Shown here one piece after another: positions 56,401-64,000 of a DNA stretch of 64,000 bases. A model generated the notes under the pieces. That model did not search any database. It was not told where the DNA came from and worked only from the letters and a program-made list of their open reading frames with translations. Numbering within the stretch: the stretch's first letter is position 1; each line of letters begins with the position of its first letter. Origin of the DNA: JAVBOO01 sp031550435. Lineage in GTDB: Bacteria; Bacillota; Clostridia; Lachnospirales; WRAX01. The DNA is taken from positions 1-64,000 of the forward strand of contig JAVBOO010000009.1 of assembly GCA_031550435.1 (NCBI GenBank). The letters are read 5' to 3'. Both the position numbers and the translations under genes were made by a program.

Positions 56401-59400
56401 ATGAAGACCAAGAAGTTATTTGCAATATTGCTAACATTTGCAATGACCATGGGAGCGTTTTCGTTGCAGCAAGCAAAAGCTTCGTCAACCGTTACTGTAA
56501 CGGTTCACTATCACAATGACAACGGTAATTATGCCGAAACCGTAATCGATGTGTGGAATTTCTCTGATACGGCGGCTGAAGCCGGTACGGTGGCTATTGA
56601 CGAGTACGGCTGGAAAAACACGTTTACCGTAAACGGAGTAAACGAAAAGGAATATGTTAAGTTCAGGATCACAAGCGACAGCGTTTTCCCGACAGACGTT
56701 CGCTATCTTGACCCTGCCGGGTCTTCCTCGATAGAAGTTTGGCTTATCGACGGAGACGCAAAGGCTTACGGGCAGCCTGTCAAAATCGACCCGCAATATA
56801 CAACTGCCAAAGACGGCGTGAGGTATGTAGCAGTTCAGGCAATACCCCTGTACTTTAACACAGGTAACGTAAACAACTATACAATTACATACGGGGCTTC
56901 TAACGGCTATTATACACCGGGAACCGAATCCGGATCGGGCGTTGCCGCAAACCTCGGCGGAACGCCTCCTTCTCCGAAAGTAACCCTACTTCGCAACCTC
57001 AATCGTTTCCGCGCTAATCAGCAGGACGATTGGTGGGAGATTTGCCCGGCTTCGAAGAGCGTACTCGTAAACTATTCTACAACAACGCAAACGGCGGAAA
57101 TGACGACAGGCTCACATGCCGCGGCTAACAACGGTCTTGGTTTTAACCTCAGAGAAGGCGACGTTTATCCTCTTTTCCTCGGGCTTGATCTGATTCAGGA
57201 AGGGCCTGTTTCCGCAGAAGGAAAGACCTTCCTTTCGCTTAAGTCTATCAGAGGAATGACTCAAACTTTGGGCGGAATTATTGCCGGAGCCGATACCTAT
57301 CTTCTTCCCAACATGTTTGTCGGCTACGAAAAGGTGCTTGATTTTACAAGTAATCCGGAAGCTGTAGGCTTTTCTGGTGAAATGCTTAAGGCTTTCAAGC
57401 AGTTTATCGACCTTGAAGCTCAGTCAACGGACGGAATGCCTATTGCCTGCTCTATTACGCTTGACGGCAAAAAGGTATTCTCATACGCCGCGGGAACCGT
57501 GGCACAATTCAGAACAACCCCCAACGGAAGCGGCGGCTACAACGCCGCGATCCCGATACCGGTTTCCGAACAGGTTCCGGTTACGGCGGATTCGTTGTTT
57601 GACCTGGCATCAAACAGTAAAATGTACTCCGGTATCTATGCTATGGAGAGACTTGTATCCCAAGGCCTTCTTGACCTAGACAAAAAGCTCAACGAATATC
57701 CGGGCTGGGAAAACTACAAGGACTCTTATATAGTTTATACCGGAAAAATGTCAGGCTCAAACTATGTAGGAAAGACCGGAAAAGACAATACAACAATCAG
57801 GCAGATACTCAGCCATTATGCAGGGCTCGAGGCAGACCCCGAGTACCAGAACAGGATACAGGCGGGGGAGCTTTGGTACCATACCGACAATCCTTATGAC
57901 AGAACAGAGATAATCGACATGATTTGCAAGACACCGCTGAGATACAATGTCGGAACAACGTATAACTACAGCGACGTTGACTTTATGATAGTAGCTCTTC
58001 TGGCGGAAAGCATAACAGGCGTGCCGTTTGACGTTTATATGGAGCAAATATACAAAGAGGAGCTCGGCGTTCAAAATACGGCGTTTAATCCTCTTCTCAA
58101 GGGTTACGACCAAGATCAGCTCGTCGCGACATGCGAAATAAACGGAAACACCAGAGACGGAAACGTTATGTACGGCTTTATGGATGACGGTTACACTCCG
58201 GTTCCTGAAAGAAGCTATACAATTCAAGGTGAAGTTCACGATGAAAAGGCATATTACGCAATGGGCGGAATTTCCGGCCATGCGGGCCTGTTCTCGAGTG
58301 TGAACGATATGTCTGAGCTTATGCAGTTAGCGCTTAACTGCGGTAGCTATAACGGCTTCAACATGTTTGACAGGCAGACACACCAAATGTTTACGACTCC
58401 TTTCACTACAACGGCTACAGTCGGCTTGGGCTGGTGGATGAACAATACATCCGGCTCGATTATGTCATACTTCTCTTGGGGTCCAAGCATGCAGACTTAC
58501 GGGCATCAGGGCTGGACAGGAACAATTTCCGTAATCGACCCGCTTAAGGGCATGTCTGTTACCTGCTTAACAAGTATGAAGCACGGCCCGACAATAAACG
58601 CTGCAAACACATTTACGAACACACAGGCCAGAATCGGCGGAAACGGCGAATATTCGGGCCCCGGAAACCTTGTGCTTCAAAACTGCTATGCTCAGGGTTC
58701 AATGGACTTTATTGAACACGATACAGTATTATGGGGAGTAAGCTATAATCCCTTACCGGGCAGAGATCTCAAGGTCGAGCTGGTTTTGGACGGAAACTAT
58801 GCAACCGGCACAAAGCCTGCAGGAGAGCCCGGTTATGTATTCGACGGCTGGTACAAAGACGAGGCTTTTACACAGCCTTGGAACTTTGATACTGACAAGG
58901 TAATGTGCGATGTATCGCTTTACTCAAAATGGGTTGAAGCTGAAAACGTACCGGCTGAGCCAACCGAGACCACTTGGAAGGTCAGATTTGTCAGAACGGG
59001 TATAGCTACCCAGATTGTAGCGGACGGCGATACGGCAACTCCGGTTGCCGACCCGGCCAGAGCAGGCTATAAATTCGGCGGCTGGTTCACAAACGCGGAT
59101 TGCACGGCTGTTTGGGATTTCGCAACCCCTGTTACCTCAAATATCAATTTGTACGCAAAATGGACTGAGCTTCACACCATAACCTTCGATACAAACGGCG
59201 GCTCAATCGTAAGGCCTCTTCAGGTTGCAGACGGAGAATATGCCGCGGGAGCGCGCTACAGTCCTTCAAAGGTTTCGTCGATTTCTATACCGGATTCGCT
59301 TCCCTTCCTCGGTTGGTTTACGGACAGCGAGATGACAACTCCCTGGGTTCCCTCGGCCGAACCGGTCACGGAAGATATGACCGTCTACGCTAAATGGGGA

Positions 59401-60501
59401 ATCAGAAACTACTATGTCAAGTTTGAGAGAAGAGGCGGTTCGGGAACAATCCCCAACCAGTCGGTTACTTACGGCGGAACAGCTACGCAGCCGACAGTAA
59501 CGCCGACAAAGGCAAACAGTGTGTTCGAGGGCTGGTATACAAATGCCGGACTTCTTACTCCTTACAATTTCTCTGCGCCTATTACGGCCAACACTGTTAT
59601 TTACGCTAAGTTTACAACGGATTTGGGTAACACGACCGTTCCGCTAAAAGCCCCAGAATACAACCAAACTCCGCAGCCTAAAGTAGCGGGTGTTGGATAC
59701 ACGGGCGATGTGGAATGGTTTAACGTAACGGACAATGTGCCGCTTTCGGGAACATTTGAAGCCGCAAAGGTTTATAGGGCGACGGTTACACTCGACTCTT
59801 GCGCTTATCCTCCACAGACTCCGCTTTCGTTCTACAGATGGCCCACAACCGCTCCCGCAGTGACGGTTGCCGGCCAGACTGTTCAAAACACGCAGGTTTC
59901 CGGAGGCTATGTAACAGGAAACAAGCTCACTTTTACGGTTGATTTCGCTCCTATACCGGATGAGCTTGTCAGCATCGGCACGATAGATCCGATAAGTGTT
60001 CCGAACAACAGGGTAACACTTGAACAGGCTAAGGCAATGCTCGGCAATACGGTATCCATCGTAACCGAAAAAGGCTCGGCAGATACCGCCGAAGTGGTTT
60101 GGAACGCGGATACAGTACCGGCTTACGATATGACTGTTGCCGGGGTATACGAGCTTACCGGTACAGTGACGCTTCCGCATGAGGTGACGAACCCCAACGG
60201 AGTTTCACTCACGGTTGTAACGACTGTCACAGTCGAAGACCCGATTTACGCAACAAAGGTAACAGTTAGCGCGCCTGCTCTTATGAACCTTAAAAAAGGC
60301 ACGACAGTTAATGTAGCGGCAACCGTTGAACCTGCTGATGTCTCGTACCCGGGAGTTGTATGGGTTTCGTCGAACCCGCTTATTGCAACTGTTGACAGTC
60401 AGGGCAATGTTAAGGGTATCACGGCGGGAACCGTAATAATAACGGTCACATCGACAGACGGAAAGGCTAAATGCGTTTTCGCGGTAAAAGTAACGAACTA
60501 A
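56401..60501 (+). CDS. Secreted serine beta-lactamase-fold protein with InlB and Ig-like repeats
   Basis: 1366 residues. Signal peptide (1-28), a beta-sandwich region (about 30-310), then a penicillin-binding/class C beta-lactamase-like domain (about 325-760): Ser404-N-S-Lys407 (SxxK), Tyr523-Ser524 in the YNYSDVD motif and GHQGWTG (702-704). Then come four InlB/Flg_new-type repeats (about 795-1075, each ending YxKW or similar), a Rib/Ig-like region, and a C-terminal BIG_2 domain (about 1285-1366). Domains suggest an esterase, D-aminopeptidase or transpeptidase-like enzyme displayed on the surface; the substrate is unknown. A MITE is inserted directly after the stop codon. Confidence 0.9.
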   Translation: MKTKKLFAILLTFAMTMGAFSLQQAKASSTVTVTVHYHNDNGNYAETVIDVWNFSDTAAEAGTVAIDEYGWKNTFTVNGVNEKEYVKFRITSDSVFPTDVRYLDPAGSSSIEVWLIDGDAKAYGQPVKIDPQYTTAKDGVRYVAVQAIPLYFNTGNVNNYTITYGASNGYYTPGTESGSGVAANLGGTPPSPKVTLLRNLNRFRANQQDDWWEICPASKSVLVNYSTTTQTAEMTTGSHAAANNGLGFNLREGDVYPLFLGLDLIQEGPVSAEGKTFLSLKSIRGMTQTLGGIIAGADTYLLPNMFVGYEKVLDFTSNPEAVGFSGEMLKAFKQFIDLEAQSTDGMPIACSITLDGKKVFSYAAGTVAQFRTTPNGSGGYNAAIPIPVSEQVPVTADSLFDLASNSKMYSGIYAMERLVSQGLLDLDKKLNEYPGWENYKDSYIVYTGKMSGSNYVGKTGKDNTTIRQILSHYAGLEADPEYQNRIQAGELWYHTDNPYDRTEIIDMICKTPLRYNVGTTYNYSDVDFMIVALLAESITGVPFDVYMEQIYKEELGVQNTAFNPLLKGYDQDQLVATCEINGNTRDGNVMYGFMDDGYTPVPERSYTIQGEVHDEKAYYAMGGISGHAGLFSSVNDMSELMQLALNCGSYNGFNMFDRQTHQMFTTPFTTTATVGLGWWMNNTSGSIMSYFSWGPSMQTYGHQGWTGTISVIDPLKGMSVTCLTSMKHGPTINAANTFTNTQARIGGNGEYSGPGNLVLQNCYAQGSMDFIEHDTVLWGVSYNPLPGRDLKVELVLDGNYATGTKPAGEPGYVFDGWYKDEAFTQPWNFDTDKVMCDVSLYSKWVEAENVPAEPTETTWKVRFVRTGIATQIVADGDTATPVADPARAGYKFGGWFTNADCTAVWDFATPVTSNINLYAKWTELHTITFDTNGGSIVRPLQVADGEYAAGARYSPSKVSSISIPDSLPFLGWFTDSEMTTPWVPSAEPVTEDMTVYAKWGIRNYYVKFERRGGSGTIPNQSVTYGGTATQPTVTPTKANSVFEGWYTNAGLLTPYNFSAPITANTVIYAKFTTDLGNTTVPLKAPEYNQTPQPKVAGVGYTGDVEWFNVTDNVPLSGTFEAAKVYRATVTLDSCAYPPQTPLSFYRWPTTAPAVTVAGQTVQNTQVSGGYVTGNKLTFTVDFAPIPDELVSIGTIDPISVPNNRVTLEQAKAMLGNTVSIVTEKGSADTAEVVWNADTVPAYDMTVAGVYELTGTVTLPHEVTNPNGVSLTVVTTVTVEDPIYATKVTVSAPALMNLKKGTTVNVAATVEPADVSYPGVVWVSSNPLIATVDSQGNVKGITAGTVIITVTSTDGKAKCVFAVKVTN

Positions 60502-60504
60502 CGA

Positions 60505-60626
60505 GGAAGTGTTGAAAATTGCGCACGAAACCCACTTTAGTGGGTTGAGCGAGCGGCGCTCTCCATTGAAAAATGGTGCCTTTCCATTTTCAATGGAAAG
60601 CCGCAAGGCGATTTTTCAACATGCCC
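60505..60626 (+). mobile_element. MITE-like element, full copy 2
   Basis: 122 bp, GGAAGTGTTGAAAATTGCG to GGCGATTTTTCAACATGCCC, with perfect 5-bp duplications AACGA (60500-60504 and 60627-60631). The left duplication includes the last two bases of the upstream stop codon. Internal palindromes as in the other copies. Confidence 0.92.
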
Positions 60627-60669
60627 AACGAACCATGAATCAACGCGCTGACTAAATGTCGGCAAACAA

Positions 60670-60702
60670 ATCAGGGCTTCCGCAATTTGCGGAAGCCCTG
60701 AT
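60670..60702 (+). terminator. Probable terminator of the 1366-residue protein gene
   Basis: 14-bp stem ATCAGGGCTTCCGC / GCGGAAGCCCTGAT with a 5-nt loop, followed by CTTG only. It now lies 169 bp after the stop codon because of the MITE insertion. Confidence 0.65.
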
Positions 60703-60722
60703 CTTGTAGTAGGAATGCCCTT

Positions 60723-60822
60723 ATACTGTTTTAATTCTAATGTTGGAATAGATTTTTCTAAAACCGCGACAGCTCAGGCTGCAACGAAAAATCTATTCCT
60801 GCAATTTATATTTATAACAGTA
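60723..60822. repeat. 100-bp imperfect palindrome between converging genes
   Basis: Inner arms GGAATAGATTTTTC / GAAAAATCTATTCC are perfect over 14 bp, and outer ATACTGTT / AACAGTAT over 8 bp. It abuts the glsA stop. It might be a bidirectional transcript end or another miniature element. Confidence 0.6.
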
Positions 60823-61749
60823 TTAGAACACACCTATATCCAGTTCGTTTCTTAGTTTCTTTAACAACTCGATTCCGGCGATACTGCTGCCCTTTTCGTT
60901 CAGTGCCGGGCCATAGATACCTACCCCGACTTTTCCGGGAGAGACAGACATGATGCCGCCGCCAACGCCGCTTTTTGACGGCAGACCGACTGATACGGCA
61001 AAGCTTCCGGATTCGTCATACATTCCGCAAAGCATCATCATTGCGTTAACGGTTTGAGCCGCTTCCGGAGAGAAAACGCGCTTGCCCGTCGAAACGGATA
61101 TACCCCTGTTTGCAAGAGTTGCCGCAATTTGCGCAAGCTCCTTGACCGTAACCTTAATTGCGCAAATTTTGAAATACGCGTCTAAAACCTCTTCAACATC
61201 TCCGTCCAAAACGCCGACGCTCTTCATAAAATACGCCAAAGCGCGGTTTCTCGAGCCCGTCATCTTTTCCGACTTGTAAACACCTTCATGAATTCCTATG
61301 TTCTTGTTTCCCGTAATTTCATGGAGCAGCGACAGTATTCTGCAAAATTTATCTTCATAGGTTTTGCCGTTTGAAAAGCCGATACTCAGTATTGCTCCTG
61401 AGTTTATAAACGGATTAAGCGGTTTGTGCGAGTCTCTCGTTTCGAGGTTTACTATAGAGTTAAAACCGTCATGCGAAGGTTCGAAGCTGATTTTAGTTTT
61501 TATTCTGTTCAAATCGGTGTCGATAAGAGCGGCAAGCAGTATGAGAACCTTTGATACGCTTTGCATAGTGAATTCGGCAGTGCTGTCTCCGGCAAAATGC
61601 TCTCTTAAATCCGTTCTTATGAGATAAATCCCCAGCAAATTTTTGTCATACGCTGAAAGCTCGGGTATATAAGAGGCGACTTTTCCGGTTTTACAGTACG
61701 GGCGGCATTCTTTGACCATTCTGGTTAATAAGTCGTTAATGGAAATCAC
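60823..61749 (-). CDS. glsA: Glutaminase A
   Basis: About 308 residues. Serine-type glutaminase turning glutamine into glutamate and ammonia. SxxK catalytic pair in MQSVSKVL (Ser64, Lys67 with this start), NPFINSGAI, and the C-terminal SGVGGGIMSV. The start is uncertain: no ATG lies near the AGGAG site; the GTG at 61749 is very close to it, and a TTG at 61764 is upstream. It follows fumB by 57 bp on the same strand. Confidence 0.92.
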   Translation of the reverse strand: MISINDLLTRMVKECRPYCKTGKVASYIPELSAYDKNLLGIYLIRTDLREHFAGDSTAEFTMQSVSKVLILLAALIDTDLNRIKTKISFEPSHDGFNSIVNLETRDSHKPLNPFINSGAILSIGFSNGKTYEDKFCRILSLLHEITGNKNIGIHEGVYKSEKMTGSRNRALAYFMKSVGVLDGDVEEVLDAYFKICAIKVTVKELAQIAATLANRGISVSTGKRVFSPEAAQTVNAMMMLCGMYDESGSFAVSVGLPSKSGVGGGIMSVSPGKVGVGIYGPALNEKGSSIAGIELLKKLRNELDIGVF

Positions 61750-61806
61750 TCTCCTCAAATGCAATAACGTTTAATGATTGCCGGTGTTTTGCACGGAGCA
61801 ATCCGG

Positions 61807-62367
61807 CTACATGCACCTGTACTGTTCCGTGCCATCGCTGTAAAAATCGCTGCCTTTGCTGTCTATAGCAACGATAACGGGAAGTTTTTCGATTACGAGC
61901 CGTCTGACAGCCTCGGTTCCCAAATCGTCAAACGCGATAACTTCGGATAATTTAACGCATTTTGCCATAAGAGCGGCAGCTCCGCCGATTGCGGCAAAAT
62001 ATACTCCTCCGTGGTCGATTATGGCCTGCTTAACTTCGGGAGAGCGGTAGCCTTTGCCTATCATGGCCTTTAGCCCGTGCGAAATCAAAAGCGGGGAGTA
62101 AGCATCCATTCTTCCGCTTGTCGTCGGGCCGACTGAGCCGATGGCTTGGCCCGGCTTCGCTGGGCAGGGACCCGCATAGTAAATGACTTTGCCGTTCAGC
62201 TCAAACGGCAGGGTTTCGCCTTTCTGTATCATCTCATAGAGCCGCTTGTGCGCGGCATCCCTGCCTGTGTAGATTTCACCGGAAAGGTACACCATTTCAC
62301 CGGCTCTGAGCGAAAGCATGGCTTCGTCGGTTAACGGAACACTGACAATTTTTAAGGTATCGTTCAT
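61807..62367 (-). CDS. fumB: Class I hydro-lyase beta subunit (fumarase/mesaconase/tartrate dehydratase type)
   Basis: 186 residues. C-terminal half of two-subunit class I fumarases: GEIYTGRDAAHKRL, GPTTSGRMD and GGVYFAAIGGAAAL are typical substrate-binding blocks. Start chosen at the ATG 7 nt after GGAGG. Lies 10 bp after the alpha subunit. Sequence alone does not separate fumarate, tartrate or mesaconate as substrate. Confidence 0.93.
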   Translation of the reverse strand: MNDTLKIVSVPLTDEAMLSLRAGEMVYLSGEIYTGRDAAHKRLYEMIQKGETLPFELNGKVIYYAGPCPAKPGQAIGSVGPTTSGRMDAYSPLLISHGLKAMIGKGYRSPEVKQAIIDHGGVYFAAIGGAAALMAKCVKLSEVIAFDDLGTEAVRRLVIEKLPVIVAIDSKGSDFYSDGTEQYRCM

Positions 62368-62377
62368 GGCAAACCTC

Positions 62378-63220
62378 CTAAAGAGTGACTGTAGCATGTC
62401 TTGCGGCATGGCAGCATATGTTTATGGCTACCGGCAGACCTGCGATATGGGTCGGGTATGTTTCGATATTGACACCGAGGCAGGTCGTTGTTCCTCCAAA
62501 CCCTCCGGGCCCGAGGCCTGTTTTGTTTACAAGTTCCTTTAGCTCGCTTTCGATTCCCGCCCAATAATTATCCGGGTGAGACTCATCTATACTTCTTAGC
62601 AAAGCCTTTTTTGCTATAAGCGCCGCTTTTTCCATTGTGCCGCCGATACCGATACCTAGTATTATCGGCGGACAGGCGTTCGGGCCGGCTTTGAGAGCCG
62701 TTTCCGCAACAAAGTTCTTGATGCCTTCGATGCCCTCGGAAGGCTTAAGCATTTTGAGCGCGCTCATGTTCTCGCTGCCAAAGCCCTTTGGCGTGACAGT
62801 AATCGTGAAACTGTCCCCCGGCACTATAGTATAATGTATGACGGCGGGAGTATTGTCATTTGTGTTTACACGAGCTATCGGGTCTCTTACAACCGATTTT
62901 CTGAGATAGCCTTTTTCATAGCCGTTTCTGACGCCTTCGTTTATTGCGTCTTCAAGTCCGCCGCCGACAACATGCACATCTTGGCCAACATCAACAAAGG
63001 CAACCAATACCCCGGTATCCTGGCACATGGGGCAGCTGTCGTTTGCGGCTATGTCTGCGTTTTTGATAAGCGTTTCTATAACGCTTTTACCCAGCGGAGA
63101 TTTTTCGGTCTCGAGTGACTTTTTGAACTCGTTTCTTATATCATCGGAAAGATAGTAATTAGCGTCAATGCAAAGCTTTTCGACAGCTTCGCTTATTTTA
63201 CTTACATGAATTTCCCTCAT
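62378..63220 (-). CDS. fumA: Class I hydro-lyase alpha subunit, 4Fe-4S
   Basis: 280 residues. The catalytic iron-sulfur cluster ligands are visible in CPMCQDTG (Cys63/Cys66), NACPP (Cys183) and TTTCLGV (Cys247), with GPGGFGG just before. It adds or removes water from a dicarboxylate together with the beta subunit. Ribosome site GGAGGCGG. The repeat-rich 385-bp gap and a terminator separate it from the upstream DUF4387 gene. Confidence 0.95.
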   Translation of the reverse strand: MREIHVSKISEAVEKLCIDANYYLSDDIRNEFKKSLETEKSPLGKSVIETLIKNADIAANDSCPMCQDTGVLVAFVDVGQDVHVVGGGLEDAINEGVRNGYEKGYLRKSVVRDPIARVNTNDNTPAVIHYTIVPGDSFTITVTPKGFGSENMSALKMLKPSEGIEGIKNFVAETALKAGPNACPPIILGIGIGGTMEKAALIAKKALLRSIDESHPDNYWAGIESELKELVNKTGLGPGGFGGTTTCLGVNIETYPTHIAGLPVAINICCHAARHATVTL

Positions 63221-63260
63221 GTCCGCCTCCGGTTTATAAAAGTTGTTTCGGCTGTTTTTT

Positions 63261-63546
63261 ATTACATCGGCAACAAAATATATGAAAACGCTATATGGAA
63301 GTGTTGAAAATTGCGTACGAAACCCACTTTAGTGGGTTGAGCGAGCGGCGCTCTCCATTGAAAAATGGTGTTTTTCCATTTTCAATGGAAAGCCGTAAGG
63401 CAATTTTTCAACATGCCCTATATTTTGTTGTTCCCTCGCTAAGACGCAGATGCGCCGCATTGGAGCGCTGCGGCATATCTAGACGCGTCTGCTCGGCACG
63501 AGTAACCGCGTAAGTATTTTATGCGGTATTTAACTTCCGCGGTAAT
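63261..63546 (-). repeat. 158-bp palindromic repeat, copy interrupted by a MITE
   Basis: Inverted relative to 34843-35000. Removing the 122-bp MITE and one TATAT leaves 159 bp that align along the full length with the other copy. Ends ATTACATCGG and CCGCGGTAAT. It occupies most of the 385-bp gap 63221-63605. Confidence 0.88.
63297..63418 (+). mobile_element. MITE-like element, full copy 3, nested
   Basis: 122 bp, nearly identical to 60505-60626. Target duplication TATAT at 63292-63296 and 63419-63423; the uninterrupted repeat at 34843-35000 carries a single TATAT at the equivalent place. Confidence 0.95.
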
Positions 63547-63563
63547 ATGAATTTCAGGTTTCA

Positions 63564-63594
63564 AAAATACACCGACAAAGTCAGACTTTGTCGG
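63564..63594 (-). terminator. Probable terminator of the DUF4387 gene
   Basis: CCGACAAAGTC / GACTTTGTCGG stem (63572-63594), then TGTATTTTTG on the minus strand, 12 bp after the stop. Confidence 0.65.
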
Positions 63595-63605
63595 CATAAG
63601 TTTGA

Positions 63606-63923
63606 TTACATATTAAACTCAAATTTCATAAGCGGAGCATGCTGCTGCGCGCCGTACACATCGGTCTCTCCGAGATTTCCGGAACATATCGGACGGACTA
63701 TGGTTATTTTGATAGCCTTAGCAGGCTCAAAATTAACTATCTCCATCACATCGTTTTTATCGATGTTATAGAGCTTTGAAAACGATTCGGGCGTGAATAC
63801 GTTCGCATCGGCGACCTGCCTGTACAGTTCGTGGGTCTTGAAAATTATATCAAACGTAAGCTCATACGGGCCCGAATTTTTGCTGCGGATTACGTCCGCA
63901 AGGTCAATCAGTCTGTAGTGCAT
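63606..63923 (-). CDS. DUF4387 family protein
   Basis: 105 residues, matching the usual size. The opening LIDLADVIRSKNSGPYELTFDIIF is characteristic of this family, which is encoded next to AtuA-type proteins. Ribosome site GGGAGG, 7 nt from ATG, 14 bp after the preceding gene. Function is not established; it may be a small partner subunit of an AtuA-like enzyme. Confidence 0.88.
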   Translation of the reverse strand: MHYRLIDLADVIRSKNSGPYELTFDIIFKTHELYRQVADANVFTPESFSKLYNIDKNDVMEIVNFEPAKAIKITIVRPICSGNLGETDVYGAQQHAPLMKFEFNM

Positions 63924-63937
63924 ATGCTCGCCTCCCT

Positions 63938-64000
63938 CTACAGTTGTTTAATTTCGATTGGGAAAAATTCGCTCGGATCGTCAACTTCCATAAGGTGATA
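63938..64000 (-). CDS. C-terminal end of a probable AtuA-family gene (partial)
   Basis: Only the last 20 codons are in the window (...LMEVDDPSEFFPIEIKQL, then TAG). Identity is inferred from the DUF4387 gene that follows after 14 bp and from the fit of the (H/M)EVDDPxEFFPI tail; the rest lies beyond the right edge. Confidence 0.5.
   Translation of the reverse strand, partial: YHLMEVDDPSEFFPIEIKQL

Noticed and set aside
1..64000. CRISPR arrays and tRNA genes
   Set aside because: No regularly spaced direct repeats and no cloverleaf with GTTCGA/TTC arms were found by eye; a tRNAscan or CRISPR search could still find a weak case.

Overview
The window reads as a spore-forming Clostridia-type Firmicute chromosome of mid GC content. 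Supporting signs are spoVG, a veg-family gene, a ylxM-ffh-rpsP-khpA-rimM-trmD operon, paired glgC/glgD, Csp-like subtilases, strong AGGAGG ribosome sites, TTGACA/TATAAT promoters and surface proteins ending in copper-amine-oxidase-N-type domains. I cannot name the species. No tRNA, 16S/23S rRNA, CRISPR array or complete transposase gene was found; the one RNA gene is rnpB.

Layout. 1-1906 (minus): truncated cell-surface adhesin with a predicted thioester domain, an SdrD-B-like domain and a Pro/Thr stalk, preceded by unusual leader structure. 2378-7671 (minus): pcp, ftsH and a MacB/FtsX-type ABC gene. 8078-9156: a frameshifted lipoprotein gene and an unknown membrane protein. 9518-13468 (plus): a small clostridial protein and two overlapping Csp-like S8 proteases. 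13651-18439 (minus): an Eis-like acetyltransferase, then two AgrC-like GHKL kinases flanking a receiver-only protein. 18763-25005: a glycogen/maltodextrin locus with GH13 enzyme plus HD-GYP regulator (minus) divergent from glgC-glgD (plus). 25213-31256 (plus): spoVG, then the SRP/S16/tRNA-modification operon ending in metG. 31473-34743 (minus): orphan substrate-binding lipoprotein and a membrane-anchored GH18 protein. 35196-40301 (plus): ddl, murI, acpP, rnc, an LRR lipoprotein, dusB. 40702-44443 (plus): candidate S-layer-type protein and a smaller relative. 44937-52607 (plus): rpoB-rpoC. 52964-53316: RNase P RNA. 53446-55854 (minus): veg, a ferritin-like/low-complexity protein, an L,D-transpeptidase. 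56401-60501 (plus): a 1366-residue secreted serine-hydrolase-fold protein with InlB and Ig-like repeats. 60823-64000 (minus): glsA, two-subunit class I hydro-lyase (fumAB or mesaconase), DUF4387 and the tail of a probable AtuA-family gene.

The most striking non-coding content is mobile and structured DNA. A palindromic ~122-bp MITE-like element occurs as three full copies, one 51-bp deletion derivative and one decayed copy; four of these have perfect 5-bp target duplications. One copy sits inside a second 158-bp repeat whose uninterrupted copy lies elsewhere in the window, giving an internal empty-site proof of insertion. The 51-bp derivative landed in the rimM Shine-Dalgarno, and the duplication rebuilt it. 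A third modular hairpin repeat family, marked by a 22-bp palindrome, is scattered between genes. The adhesin mRNA leader carries a 22-nt segment complementary to its own start codons and early codons.
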